The notes beneath the pieces are model-generated. The model was not told the origin of the DNA and ran no database searches. It saw only the letters and a list, made by a program, of their open reading frames with translations. From Hetaerina americana (lineage: Eukaryota; Arthropoda; Insecta; Odonata; Calopterygidae), in contig JAKTNV010000003.1 of assembly GCA_022747635.1 (NCBI GenBank), positions 15,903,086-15,967,085 of the forward strand: 64,000 bases of DNA, read 5' to 3'. Below are positions 47,830 through 61,184 of this stretch, piece after piece (within the stretch, counting starts at the first letter, position 1; every line of letters begins with the position of its first letter). The translations under genes were made by a program, and so were the position numbers.

Positions 47830-50019
47830 ACTAACAATTAAGGAAAACTTAATTTTTGATCTTCCCTGCCGCACATCTTAGCGTTGGTTTACTGGGTTAC
47901 CATGCAGCTATAGAGATAGATATGATTATCATAGTTGTAATTACTACCGTAATTAGATAGCAGATTTTTGTCAAGCTTAATATTCGTTGCGCTCAATGTG
48001 TGTTACTGAATGTTGGTTTTCATTCTGCAACTGCAAAAACGCATATCGGCTACTCTTAAATTTCTCCAAGTCGCTATTCACATTTTTATAACAACCTCCT
48101 CCGTCAATTTTATCCCTTTCTCAATTTCGATGAAAAATTATTTTTTTTATTTCCATGATTGTGCACGCTCATTATTATCCTATAGTAAATAAACCTCTCG
48201 ATACAGCGTGTCGAGACTATCGTGAGCATAAATTCTGATACTGCCCCAGAGGCTGGAAAAAGCGAAAAGAGACACCTTCCCCTCCCCTCTTCACCGATTC
48301 ACTCCATCGTAATAGTGGGCCGTGGAGAAGAGGACCGTGGTCTCCATCTAGCGGGAAGTTGACGGTGACGCTGCCACATTAATGTTTGCATTTCCTCACA
48401 CGGGGGAATACGACCAAATGAAAGGTTCAAAAATGCACAGTCATATGGACGTGGAGGGTGAGGGGAAAAAAGAAGGCCGCTCAGTTTTTGTTTGCACGAA
48501 AATCGAGTATCTAATACAAGCGGAGGGGGTCACGTTCGAGACACCAGTTTTCCTCCGCGAAAACTTTGCGGGAGATCCATTCGGAGGAAAACTGCGGTTT
48601 CCACGAGGAAAGTTAGGAAGTCGGTCATTTTCGAAAAGTTTCCCCAGTCGCCACAAACGCGAGAATATGCACACCTAATATTGTTCCGCCGAGGTCGAAT
48701 TCATGAATACTTCAATGCTCGTGGTGCTACTAGTTGAAGGAGTAGGCTTTAATGATCAACTCCCCCAAATCAAAATTCTAACCACGTCTTCATGAACACG
48801 GTTCATCACCTTAATTCATCGATTCGCGGCCGTAGCGATCCTAAAGTTTAAGTTGTTCAGGCACTGAAAGATTTGTGGGATGATTCATAGCGATATAAAC
48901 TTAGTCTTTCATTGAGAAACCCACTTCTTTCTACATTACTTTGACCATGAGAAAGGTTCAAGTGAAAGAGAGTGAAGTTAATGCACATTTCGAAATAAAC
49001 GGAAATAAATTATGGAAAAGAGTCAAAACTTGATGATTTTCCCTTGGAGTGTAAAAAAGATGATGCGAAGGCAAATAAAAGACAAGTTTCCTAATCCTTA
49101 GTTCCTAGCTCCCAAGTACGTCATTCACAAGCCATACAATTTTGCACTTCCGGATGCCACATGAGAGATGTTTTTTTAGTCCAAAGGTAAAACGTTTTAG
49201 TGTCACTGAGGAAACATTGACGTAAACTCTTGGCAGAGAGTTGCTACAATGAGTTATTGCAGGCGTAATGAGATGTCCTGTGGGTGACATGAATGCCTTC
49301 ATAACGCAGTAGTGGAAACGGAAGTTCTCAAACAACAGAAGTAACAGATATGCGGGACGTGGTGGCATACGGGTCAATGAGACAAAGAGAGCTTGCATCC
49401 AAGCGTAGATAATATCCTTCCACGATCTTGGAAATCATTTGTCAACGACACAATGACACACTTATCCTTGTCTACTTTCCCCTTCTTCCTAAAAAAGCTT
49501 TTCCTTCCTGCTTCAGTCCTCCTTCCAACTAAACCATCCATTCCTTGAAAAAACTCGAAAATTTAAAAAAAATGTCTATTTTATACGTATTAGGTTACAT
49601 GTAAATACAAGAAAACATAAAACATAATTTACCCAAAAGAGCCGATAGCCTCTTATACATATTACCTGCGCTCTGTGCTCTCGGGATTACTCTGTGCATT
49701 ATTCCGCCTCTGAGAGTTGCCTAATTTATCGAACGCGTCAGGAAAATTATTGCGGACGAGATGACATTTAATAAAAAATAGTAAAAAAACAAAATTCTTT
49801 TAAAATAAATAGTAACTTGCCAGGTAATAAAATATCAATAAACCTGCGCCACTGATCACATTAGGAATGGCTGATGAACTGCATTGTTAATTAGGATTAT
49901 TAAAACGTAGGAGCTTCCTGTATCATGAAAGATCCATTCCACCGTCATAATTAATATTTTCCATCCTCATCTATTGCTCATTTTCTGCAAAGCAGTATGC
50001 AATTCCTTCTCATTAAAAT
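47830..50019. other. Non-coding stretch with a 13-base hairpin
   Basis: I see no supported gene. CAGTTTTCCTCCG (48545-48557) and its exact reverse complement (48582-48594) enclose a 24-base loop inside a CpG-richer segment (48500-48690). Confidence 0.5.
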
Positions 50020-50336
50020 TTTATGATAACCTGAAAGTTTTTCTTCCTATAACATTCAGTTCCCTTCCACTTTCCCTGGAGAAAGAGAAATTTCCTCTGC
50101 ATATAATGAATGCACTTCTTAGGTAACAGATCCTTTTCCGCTGCTTCGCATCGTCTACATTTCTCAGGGCCAATCCATCTTCGTTCCTGCATTCATGAGA
50201 TGCCCACATACATAACATTTTATTAGTCATATTTTAATTCCATATTCATTTTACTGGTGAAATAATTTTTTCCTGGTTGACTTGAATTGCCTTCATCATG
50301 AATATCGTGATTTGATATCAAAATCACGATATCATC
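50020..50336 (-). mobile_element. Possible reverse-transcriptase fragment
   Basis: On the minus strand a frame reads QDDIVILISNHDI followed by SKMNMEL, which resembles the (F/Y)ADD catalytic block of a LINE reverse transcriptase and the segment about 30 residues later. After a stop, sequence near 50215 reads KMLCMWASHECRNED, which could follow on from a KTKVM-type block. It differs from the RTE of this window (FADDQALV), so it would be another LINE. The mariner relic lies directly on its 5' side. The evidence is a short, decayed match and may be chance. Confidence 0.3.
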
Positions 50337-50341
50337 TTGTA

Positions 50342-51439
50342 CGAGGCATATTCGAAAAGTAAGGACCGTTTTCTTATATTTAAATATTGATGGGTCAGGA
50401 CCAAGTTGTACACAAGCAGCGCCATCTATTGATTGTTCCGTAGTCCACGAAGTCATTTTTTTTTATTCATTAGTCGTTTGCCTGTCGGTGAATGCAGATA
50501 TAACTGTGCGCAAATGGCAGTACCCCCCCCGCCAGGTGCGATGTGTGTGCTGTGATTCCAGTTTTGTTTGCAAAGGGATCGTCGGTTGCCCAAATTCATA
50601 GCATGTGCCTTTTTTATCGACCTAGGGTAATGAGTGAAGCAAAGGTTTGACCATGGTGTCGAGGATGGCCGCATAAATGTGCATGATGAAGAGCGGAGTA
50701 GCAGGCCCTGAATCCAGAATGAAGTAATGGTTCAAACAAATGGACCTAGAACCGCCATTTATACGATCGAATATTGATAGGAATGAGCTCTTACGGCTAG
50801 TAATATATAATAAATGTGAAACTCCAATAGTCGTAAACAGTTTAAACTGTTAAACTGTTTACGGCTATTGGAGTTTCACATTTATTATATACGATCGAAG
50901 ATTGACGAATAAATGCTCTGAATGATAAATTTCTTCTAGTTGCACACACCCCTATTAACACGATTGTTACGCAGAAGCTCGGATATTACGAATTGTAGAA
51001 ATGTATCGCAGATATAGATGTGTGCAAGGTTGGCAACGAAAGTGCTTACCGACCAATGCATCGGGCAAAGAATGTGGAGCGGGCGAGCGTTTTAGGACCG
51101 CTACCGACAAGACTGAGACCGCTTGGCCACGTGACTAGTGACTATTCCCTCTTTTTGCACTTGAAACAGTGGCATGGTGGACAATGACTTGAAGACGATG
51201 AGGAACTCAAAACCGCCGTTGTCAACTGGTTCAATTCCCTGTCGGCGAACTTCTGCTTCTCTTTTACGCTGAGAGATTAAATAAGCTAGTGCAACGTTAC
51301 ATAAAGCACTTATAGGTCAACGGCGATTATGTGGAAAACTGAAGTAGATTTTTAGAGAACAAAAACAGTCATTAAAATTTTTTTCTAAAATATATACTTT
51401 TTTATGAGTAAACTGATAAAACTTAAAAAATAACCCTCG
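50342..51439 (+). mobile_element. mariner-family DNA transposon relic
   Basis: The 1.1-kb element is bounded by TA dinucleotides (50340-50341 and 51440-51441) and by imperfect terminal inverted repeats beginning CGAGG (left CGAGGCATATTCGAAAAGT, right CGAGGGTTATTTTTTAAGT). The plus strand shows decayed mariner transposase. The N-terminal helix-turn-helix region is near 50530-50690, followed by GRINVHDEERSSRP (about 50675-50716). The C-terminal block SDYSLFLHLKQW is at about 51141-51176, then DDEELKTAVVNW. The central part with the catalytic Asp residues is largely missing or unrecognisable, and stops and frameshifts abound. Length excluding the nested hairpin is under 1 kb, against about 1.3 kb for intact mariners. 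It is inactive. Confidence 0.85.
50805..50890. repeat. Hairpin insertion inside the mariner relic
   Basis: Two 40-base arms (50805-50844 and 50851-50890) are reverse complements with one mismatch around a 6-base loop. A near-identical 18-base direct repeat (TATACGATCGAATATTGA at 50760-50777, TATACGATCGAAGATTGA at 50888-50905) brackets it and may be a target duplication. I infer a nested foldback or MITE-like insertion, or a local inverted duplication. Confidence 0.7.
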
Positions 51440-51441
51440 TA

Positions 51442-52240
51442 TCATATCGGAATGTACAGTGGAGTAGACGAGAAGATGGTGAAGTAAAGGACTTGAATAG
51501 TCAGGATCGCCCGTCTCTCCCTGGAATTTCTTGTACGTTTCTAACTTGGGATCCCCTTGGAAATGACATCACGCTATCCGAATTTTTTTCAATGAACCAA
51601 TCTTAACGTTTACGGAAACACTCCGGTAGACAAGAACTTCAAGTGCCCCTTGAAAGGCGTTCCCAGTAGGTTAAGAAACTCTCTGCTCAGTTTTGTTTCC
51701 TTTTCAAATGGAATCGAGGAAAACAGAAACAAAAAGTCACCCGTGGGGATTTGAAGGGTCTAAGATGAAGGTCATGAAAAGGGAAATTTTGGCGGATTAA
51801 ATAGAGATGCACACCTTGAAGAGTTGAGGTGTTGAAATGTCGGGAGTTGAGGTAACCAACAACTTACAAAATCGGAAACTAGACTGAAAAACAAGCAGTA
51901 AGTGACCATGATGTCTATAAATAGCCACAAGCTAGGAACGTTTAGACACTTCTTCAAAGAGATTGTAGTTATTCTAGGTGTTGTACTTCGTTAGGTGCAC
52001 ATAGTAACATACCAATTCAACTGTCAGCGAAAATAAAAAAAAACTTCTCCAGGATAATATCCAAATTCAGGTCTTCAATGAGTAAGTAGTGGTTGCAAAA
52101 TATATGGCCTCTTGAAGAAACTTCAGTCCTTAAAGAAACTAGTTGGTCACTCCTCTAATAAACAACCTCCCACTGTTCCCATGGTAAAAAAATTAACGAG
52201 GACGAAGTTTATTCACTTGTTCCCAAGGAGTTTTTGTCTT
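51442..52240. other. AT-rich non-coding stretch
   Basis: Nothing is supportable here. Confidence 0.5.
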
Positions 52241-52665
52241 GATCCTATGAAGCCATAAAGGGTCTTGGAGAAATAAGCAGAGGCGGAAGGAGGAAGGGAT
52301 GCGTCGGGACGCAAAGTGTTTGCGCATTGACGCCCCCACGCGAGGAACGGAAAGGGCGTAGTCATTCTGAAAGGGCGCCATTCATAGCGGCGGAGATGAC
52401 GAAACGTGTATGTGGAGATGGCTCGTGAGAGGACCGCAGGGGGCGGAGAATGGATATAAGGGAAGGGGCTTTGGGAAGAGTGTGGCCGGGAGGGCGTGGG
52501 GGGGGGGGCGTTAGGGACTACGAAGTGGTCTGGTCTGCGAAGACTTGCGCTATCGACTTGATGCCCTCTCCCTCCTCTCTCTCCCATCCTCCCCAAGTCC
52601 TCGTCATCACTTTCCACGCATTCCCACGAGAACGCTAACCCTAGCTGATCGGTCAAGTGACGAGT
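52240..52665. other. GC-rich patch
   Basis: This is a CpG-containing segment with a G run at 52498-52508. A 183-codon minus-strand frame (52213-52764) crosses it but shows no recognisable domain and is opposed by plus-strand frames. Confidence 0.45.
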
Positions 52666-55600
52666 GCCTAGAATGTTTAATTTTAAAATGTGCACATGGC
52701 GACTCTTTGGTAATTTTAGACCTCCACTTGGGACTGAACACGGATATGCACCTAGGTATGACATTAAATTAACTTTTTAGAGCAATTTTGGGTTGGCGTT
52801 GAGTCAAGAGTAGCAACAGAGTAACCGAAGTTAGTTTTGATAATTGTGGGTGACGCTCGATAAGCGTCGAGTGCTCAAACACAACACATTTTATGAAAAT
52901 CGCACATTCAGGATCAAGAGGACAGGTCCTTTTCTTCCGTGAAATGTTGACATCGGAAAATTACATAACTGGAGTCTCAACTGAGAGGATTCAGAGACAC
53001 CCGTATTTGCACATAATACTACCCAAAATAAAATCTCCCATAATGGAGAAGAATTCGCCTGAAACATATTAGTACTATTTACTAATTAATAATACGATTA
53101 TATTTGTAAATTTGGTACAAAATATCTCAATACACGACAGTGCCCGCGTAATGGTAAGTATTAAAAAAGACGAGTTACAAAAATAAAGCATTCAAAAATT
53201 AGCGCATTAAGAACAATTATTATCTTTACAATGCAATTAACAAGGTGGCAAGGTGCAGCTGAACCAATCAATAATTATAAACAAGCCAGATGACAGCCAA
53301 ATAAAAGCATGAGAAAAAAAAGGAATTCAGCCCAGGTATTTGGGCACTTTCTTCTAGACGCTTCTGACTTTTACAGAAAAAGTTTGAAAAACACCTCCAG
53401 GCAATTTGATCCAGTCACTAATGCCCTTGTTTAGGAATATTAGGGCTAATTACTCGTGTCACTCCTTTGAGTGAGCCATTTTAGTTTGTGTGCATGATCT
53501 CCCCTTCCTTCGTAACATTCAGATTGTGCTTTCATTTTTGTCTCCACAGGTCTCATTTCCCACGGACAATTCAAGCATTTTCCCCAACCTTCCGATTGTC
53601 CGTCCCTTCTTTAAGCTGACCCATCACAATTTCCTGATCATTAACCAATTAAAAATAAATAAAATGCGGAATAATAGTTGATTGACAACATGAAAGGCAT
53701 AGACGCGTACACAGAACAATTAATAAATGGTGTCCTGATCTTATTTAGTTTTAAACTTGCAGCCAAATGATTATCACTATGGTTTCAACAATAATTAACT
53801 ACTCCATTAGATTCAGTTTCTAATGTGAAATTCGACGTCAATAATGAACGTAATGATCAAACTCGTTCCAAGGAAACATGACCAGAGTGCTAACGAGGTA
53901 CCATTTGGTTGCATGCAAATTAAGGAGAAAATAAATTATATTTGGACTACATAGTTAGTGCTCTAGAAAGAGATGGGACAGTTACTGTTCGTTTAAAGTT
54001 CCTCCCGGTTTCGTTTGAGTTGAGATCAAGGGGGGTCATTAAGTTTTGGTATACCATTACTGGGTAGACTCGTCGAGGTATACCCGACTCTCCTCTGAAT
54101 GATTTGCAAATTAAGGAAATATATGCACATGGAAATTCTTCATTTACAGTTAATATTTCGGTTGCCGAAGCTGCGGAGCGAAAGGCGCGAGTTGCTATAG
54201 TATTTTTGTAAATAAAAGAAAACATTCCTGCGAGTATGTGACTTATTAATATATTAAACTTGCCTTATATTTAATTAACCTCGTTTCCAACTAACTTCAA
54301 GTTATTTGAATACAAAACCCTCAGTTCATTTTCACGATAAATACTTGGCAAATTTGTTAAACGTTGTTTATCCTGGTTTAGAATTTTTTAATGTGTTAAT
54401 TTATTTACTTAGGCCAAATTGAGATATTTGACTGTTAACTGTATAGTATGTGAAACTAAAATGGATTTCGCTTAGTAATTACGAAGGAAGAACGGCGCTC
54501 GGAATCAACCTTCCCTCCAGGGGACGCCATCAAAATGCATTTTTTTCGACTTTTATCATCATCTATTATTTGGAAAAAGAGACAGCCGTACAATGATAAC
54601 AAAGAAATATATGATAATTTTTTGAAATAAAAATACATAATACGTAATAATTTTTTTCTCTCGTACAGACAAGGAAGCAACGATTACGTTCGGTCTCCTT
54701 GCAGCAAATTTTCCAAATGACTGGCAGTTGTTTTACCTCCGTATCGGTAAATTATTCATTGTCTATTCGATTAAAGTTATATTAAATTTCTTACACTATC
54801 GCCGATTTAAGGCAACTTCACACAGAGAAAATCGTGAAGTAATGCCCTCTCCATCATTGTAGCCCGCTGCTAATAAGCATTTTATTTAATATTCTGTCGA
54901 ATTGTCACCAATATGACAATTCAGTTAAGAATTAAGAATCCTTGAAAATATAAAGTTTTGGTCTACATTAACATACAATTCCAACGTTCATGCCTTTTCG
55001 ACAATTATATCTTTGGTTAAAAAATTTACAATCGCACAACGAAATCATAAATACGGGAAAGGATTCGTGAGGATGATTTCATATTTAAAATGGTGAAGTG
55101 TAGACTGTGGTGCAATGGTGTAGTTTCGCATTCTGCCTTTGGAGTACGGAATACGCCACGATTTGAAGACAAGATCATTAATCTTGAAACAAACAAAAAA
55201 ATACCACTCATGTATAATCACATTCCCATTCATGATATTTGTTTACGGCAATCATACAGCAGTTGATAGGGATTATGGTATCTTTAACGGAATTCCCATG
55301 TTTTGGAAGAGGGTACCACGTGTGTAAATTCATAATTGTCGATTTCAGATGATGATAAATGATAAAAAAATTCTTTCTGATACGGTTATGAAAGAACATC
55401 ATATTCTGAGAATATAAATTCAACGCGGAAAATACGAATCAGAACAATTAACTGCCAGTGCCCTAATGCAAGTTCTTCCTTTCAATATCAAGGCAATAAC
55501 ATCTTTGCATTAATATGACTCTCGAGGAAGTTTAATCAAACCAGAAAAAATAACTTAACCCCATATATTTTATGCCATGGCAATGGCAATATTCGAGTAG

Positions 55601-55895
55601 TTGGTTCCAGCACGTAGTTCCGCCGGTAAATGTTACACTTACACTATTCAATGGAAAGTGAAATTTTGTTCGTGAAAAGATTTAACGGTCCCTCGTATTG
55701 CCGAGCAATAAAGCGAAAGTGCTAACCACAAGGTTTACTCTTTCCAAACTTCCGTTCCGGACGAACTGAGAAAGCATAAAATGATATGCATTTTCTTAGC
55801 GTAGGTGCTCTCATTTCCCCACAAAAAAACGAACGCAAACGTCAAAGGGTTTATATGTATTAAGGATGGTAGGGGAAATAAAACGAAATCCCAAT
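52666..55895. other. AT-rich non-coding stretch
   Basis: I see no supported gene or repeat family. Open frames are short (at most 92 codons) and unrecognised. Confidence 0.55.
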
Positions 55896-56410
55896 CTTTT
55901 GAAAGAGCGACCGAAAAGGAACGAGCGCCATTGGAATTACAGCCCCGAGAGGATCCAATCCAATCCATAGGGGCTGAACAAAAAAATGGGAAAAATGGAA
56001 AGAGGGTGGAAGAACAAAGATTTTCGGAGGAGGGTGGGTGTTGAGGGATGGGAGGGAGGAAGTAAAGAAAACCCTACCCGTGGCATTCTTGTGTGTACGG
56101 CGGCACTCCCACTAGGCCCTCGCTCTCCGACCCTCTCACCATAAAGCCGCCATTGTCGCCAACTCCCGATTCCCCTCCCCATTTCCTTCATCTTTTAATC
56201 CACTCGATGCTCCCTCCTTTCTATCTCCGATCTTATTCTTTGATTTCTTACTCGTCGCATTCTTACGCACCAGCGACAAATTGGGTGTCTCCGCGAATTC
56301 GAACCACACGCGGGCCACGTCTCCGAAATGGCAATCGAGAAAAAAAATATTCCTCTGCATCCCCCGGGAATAATAATAATACTTCTCGCCGGGGAAAAAA
56401 ATAAAAATAC
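55896..56410. other. GC-rich patch with purine-to-pyrimidine switch
   Basis: The plus strand is purine-rich at about 55985-56075, then pyrimidine-rich at 56095-56240. Conflicting frames of 74-103 codons carry no domain. Confidence 0.45.
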
Positions 56411-57695
56411 AGCAGCAGTGATTATCGTCCTCTTTTCACACGAAGTTGAAATGATGGATACGGCAAAGGATACGAAAGAAGAAAGAAAGATATATTTTTA
56501 AAAATCCTTTTCGATTTTTGCTTTTGTGGATTTCGTGTTCTTCTCCATCTTTACGTCCATAAAAATTATCAGAGGTCTGCGCAGATAGATACAGAGGAGA
56601 GAATGACAAAAGCGGGAGTGGGTGGGTGGAAGGAGGAGATTTCCCTTCTCATGTATAACCTCTCTCTCTCATGGCAACATGATTCGGAAGCGAATCTCTT
56701 CCTCCTTCCAGTTTTCGATCTCCCTTAATGGCTAAGGGGGACTAATTCGACGGGACTCATTAAAATAACTCGGTAGAAAGGTTTCACTCATAATGAATTC
56801 CCGGGGAAGGTACCAAAGAAACACGCATTGCCCTTGCCGGTTTTGGATTATTGAAGATTTAATACGCGCCCAAAAGGTTTTCGAGCATGCTGAAGATATA
56901 CTATTAGGGCCACGTTCAAGGGCTCTGCCCCATTTCTTCGGAGCCGATAACCATAACGTTATTCTCGAACAATCTTGACAAAACTCCTATCTCCTTGCTC
57001 TAAACAATGCCTCAGTTCTCCGCATTCAACGCACGAACTTAACTGTCAACCGGACCGTGATTTTTTTAATTTTCTAGACGGAAGAATCATGAGGCCAGAG
57101 ATATCCTAACGTTTATTTATGCGCCGATAGATAAGCCTACTTGATGAAATCTCCAAATACAGTGAACCCATCCGTGAGAAATCTTTCGGTTTCATCAATC
57201 AATCAAACAAATAACGGGATGTTGAAAAGGCCAAGGAAAATTGGAACGTACGTACGATGGATACCTCAAGTTAATATTACCTCCCCTTATGCATGAGGAA
57301 CTATAAGTTTAACATTCCGTTCGAAAAATGCTGTCCTATTGAGTAACTTTAATTACTACAGCGTATTTTTCGTAATCAATCAATTTTCAGGATCAAAATT
57401 CCACTAATATACCTATTAGTATGATCTCTGAGAATGACATGCATTCATTTAATCTTTGGAGCTCAAAATAACCACCGAAAATATGGGCTTCTGATAAGGC
57501 CCCATTAATACGGGCCTCTTCAACAAATCTGCATGCATTGTACGTAAATTAATTTTTCATTTCTGTTTTGCCGTTGCATTAATAGTGCCAGTTAAAGTTG
57601 ACGGAAGGTACACGGTAAAACGAACATTAAATTAAAGACCTGTGATTGAAAAAAAATCGACATTTTTCCCACTGTGGACTGGTAGTCATCTCCTT
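56411..57695. other. AT-rich non-coding stretch
   Basis: I see no supported feature apart from short GA-rich runs near 56600-56640. Confidence 0.5.
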
Positions 57696-58090
57696 GATAA
57701 CCAGCACAATTACGAGGACAATCTGATTGCGGACGGCAGAAATATCGACGATCAAGGAGAGAATGATGAGAGGAGAGTGGTCGGAGAGGGGGCCGGAAGA
57801 GGAGTTGGAGAGGGAGGAGGGGGAAGGGACGGCGTGGAGATGAGGAGGAAATTGGCGTCGAATTTGCAGCAGCCGGAGAAGCAATTGGAGGGCCCGCGAC
57901 GCTCGGCAAAATTAGTCTCGACGCCCAGAGGCATTGAAGTGATTCCGGAGGGTGGCGCAGGAGAAAATAGAATAGACGGAGAAAATCGGGTGGAGCAGGC
58001 GGGGGGTTGGGGGGGGGGGGAATCGCACCGCTAACCGGAGGAGAACGTTTTGATTCACCCCTCCCAGCGACCCAGTTATCCCCACGATTT
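57696..58090. other. GC-rich, purine-rich patch
   Basis: The plus strand is G/A-rich at 57750-57900, with a G run near 58010-58020. Frames of 130 codons (plus) and 179 codons (minus) overlap. Both are low-complexity and not called as genes. Confidence 0.45.
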
Positions 58091-58725
58091 TTTTTCTTCT
58101 TTTGCCGAGGACCTAAAACTGTTGCCCCCAACCCTCTCCGTCTAATATAAACCTTCCGCCTCCACCCTCTTCACTTTAAACTGACTAATATTTTTCATCT
58201 ACTCTCCAACCACCCCCATTCAACTCCTCGGCCTCTTCCCCACATTGTTCTCCCTTATCAACCTCCTCCCATATGAATTCCGCAGTGAATTTTTGACTGT
58301 TTAGTGAAAAATAATGAGCGCGATGAGAGGGAGATTGCTTCCATGCAACATGGCCGACGCGTCTCCCAAGGCCGGGGCCCCGAGTTTTCATTTGAACAAC
58401 AGCAGACTCTTTACCGTTCCGTTAATGATCTCGCGAGGTTCGCGAACTGACGTATGTACAAGTGTTCCCAGGACTCTCACCTCTTCCTCCTCCCTTCCCC
58501 CCCTCATCACCTCTCTCGCTACGTGGAATAATCTTGATGTTCCGATAAACACCCGAGATTATACGCGAAGGACTCAATTTAAAAAATGTACAACCGCCGG
58601 GTTGTCATAAATTCAAAATTGACATCCATACCCGATTAATTTTGCAAAAATAATATTACCTAATACAACGAACGGGGGCAAGTGTGTTTTTACCTCAAAA
58701 CCAAAGACGCACTGAATTAAATAAC
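58091..58725. other. Non-coding stretch
   Basis: Pyrimidine-rich runs occur near 58140-58270 and 58480-58510. No supported gene is seen. Confidence 0.45.
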
Positions 58726-58726
58726 A

Positions 58727-58868
58727 AGCATTGTATCTTCCCACCAAATTTTTGATCAGGTGCGACTAGTTTCAACGCATCGCGGATGACGCTGATACAC
58801 CCGAGGATGACGCCGAAGCGTTGAAATTAGTCGTACCTAATTAAAAATTTGGTGGAATAATACATTGT
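58727..58868. repeat. Palindromic element with hammerhead-like centre
   Basis: Core arms of 37 bases (58742-58778 and 58818-58854) are reverse complements with a few mismatches, and weaker pairing extends outward to about 58727 and 58868. The right half reads GATGA (58806-58810), a CGC/GCG stem (58811-58813 with 58818-58820), then GAAA (58823-58826), again a hammerhead-like order. The left half carries a similar GCGTTGAAAC on the minus strand. I infer a head-to-head pair of a short retroposon, or a MITE. Confidence 0.65.
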
Positions 58869-61180
58869 TTTTTTTACTTCGGCGATGATGGATTTCCACA
58901 AAATTAAGCCTGAAAACATCGTAATACCAAAATTCACATTATTTCGAGGCACGAAAATGTTCCACTTTAGTCAAGAAAATTGGTCTTGGAAATTGATGAT
59001 TGACCGCGAAGACGACTGCGTATTGAATGATTTTCATCCCTGCACATTCAATGAGTCAACATGAAAACAAATAAAAACATTTCAATTGCCGGAAAAACAA
59101 CCATTAAATCCTATTCATCCCTCAACACTTACTTACCAACACTTCCTTCAACAGTGAGTCCAGTCCTCTAAATTCTATAATATTGACATCTTGATTTCGA
59201 TGGACACAGAATTTATTATCCATTAAAGATTCATCGCTTGAAATTTTCAGGAATCATTAATTTCGACTGTCATAAAGGTAGCTAGCCCCCGAAACATTTA
59301 TAGTAGAATTAAAATATAATTTCTTCCCAAAAAACTCATCACTGGTAAAGCGAACGGAAAAAAAAACTTGCACCCAATATTGAATGAATGAATGCATCTT
59401 CCGAACAACAGAGAAAAAATCAACAGTTAATTTTATTTATTTTAGTACCAAGCCAGCCACCGCTAGGGTATGTGGCAGGAGGTGAATAGACACCAGACTA
59501 ATTTTGACTAGAATATGACCCTACCGCGGTCGAAAAATGTTATTGTGATCCTTTATAGTTCGAGGAAAAAATGACAACTTAAATCTATATGTTCTAAACT
59601 TAATTTCTCTAATTTTATTGATATGATCTCTCCTATTGTAGTACGATGATGTCAATAATACATTTTCAACATCACTGCTGAAGAAATATCATTCCAATTT
59701 ATGTAAGAGTTCAGTAATGTAAGGAATCAGTAATTTAAACTTCACTCCGGGAGTGATTCCCAACCTTGCTGCTCTAATATTTTGGATGCACTACGAAGTT
59801 TATCATAATAACGTTTTACAAATCTATCTCCTCCCCACTGCACCATCAAATTCGGCAATTAATCCAACTTTGTACTGCGGGATGACTAGAATGGAATAGC
59901 TACCTATTTCGGGCCACCACCTACTGGCATCATTGAGAAGTCGAGCGATTTCACCGATCTGATAATCCAAAAAATTGTACCGCTCATCCATTTTGCACTC
60001 ATCACTGCACCCATTGTTGCGAGCTAATGTTACCGGAGGGGAGCAACTTGGTAAGTTGGAGAAAACTTATCAATCTAGATCGTAATCGCGTGCGAAATTC
60101 ATGAAAGGTTTTGGGGAAACGCCTTCATTAGCGGCGCCGGAGTCGACTGCAGCAGAGTGAAATAATTTTGGGCGGGATGCTTGAGCGTTAAGCCTCCTTT
60201 CACTCGCCTTCCGGCAGCACAAAGGAGTGTGAATTCATCATTAAACACGGCGAACCCCGACCAAGGCTTCGGCCAGGTTAAATACATAAGACTGCGGTAT
60301 CTCCTGCGGTGGATCGGACAAGGGGGAGAGAAATGGCGATCGTACCCCCCCCCCCCCGCCCTTAAGGGCCTTTGATATTAAGTACATACTTGAATTTATC
60401 CCTGACGCCTTTGGTAAAATTCCCGGGAGGTCTGCCGGTTTACAAGGAAAGTTGGCCCCCGATGTGTACACAGCCTAGATCGACACAATACAAAATCGAT
60501 CTTAAACCTGGGACAGGTTATCTTTGCCTTCGCCTTTTGCTCTCTCACATGTGGAAAAAGTAAATTGCAATAATGCGGTAAAATATTTGGGCTCAGGGAT
60601 CGGAGGAAATTAGTCTGAGCGGCTTAAAGTTTGGGCAATACCAACCAAAAATATTAATAAGTCCAGGTGCATTTAAAGGTTAAAAGGTAAGTGAAATACA
60701 CTCCACACTTTCAGGGTCCACGTCGTGGAATTGTTCGATGTCCATATTAAAAGAGTTAGTAATTTTCCTCAGACTTGAAAGTCTCAGGAAAATAACAAAC
60801 ACTTTTGATTGGTGAAATCTTTATTTTTTCTAGTCCCAGCCCTAGAAACATAGTTACACCTGAGGAATCAAACCATAAACCATCCTGTATAGGCTAAACA
60901 AATGAGTTTTATGCGTGACATGTGCATGGGATTAGAGTCAGCCTAAAGGGAAAGTCTAGAAAACATAGGAATAAGAGGAACGATAAAAATTTAATTTCTG
61001 CCTTGTACGAACCACACAGTATATTCTCTGGGCAGCATGGCCACTTATTAACTTTTCCTGACCACTTGAGCGCCTAATAGCGTGGTGCATCTCTCCTCGT
61101 GCACCAATCCGCATCTGATATTTCTTTTAAGGAAAAAAATATTAATTCTTCGGAACGTAACTGGCCGACAACAAGAATAT
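58869..61180. other. AT-rich non-coding stretch
   Basis: I see no supported gene. A C homopolymer run lies at about 60346-60357. Confidence 0.5.
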
Positions 61181-61184
61181 CCCT

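Noticed and set aside
52213..52764. 183-codon minus-strand open frame
   Set aside because: It crosses a GC-rich patch, is opposed by plus-strand frames, and has no recognisable domain or splice context.
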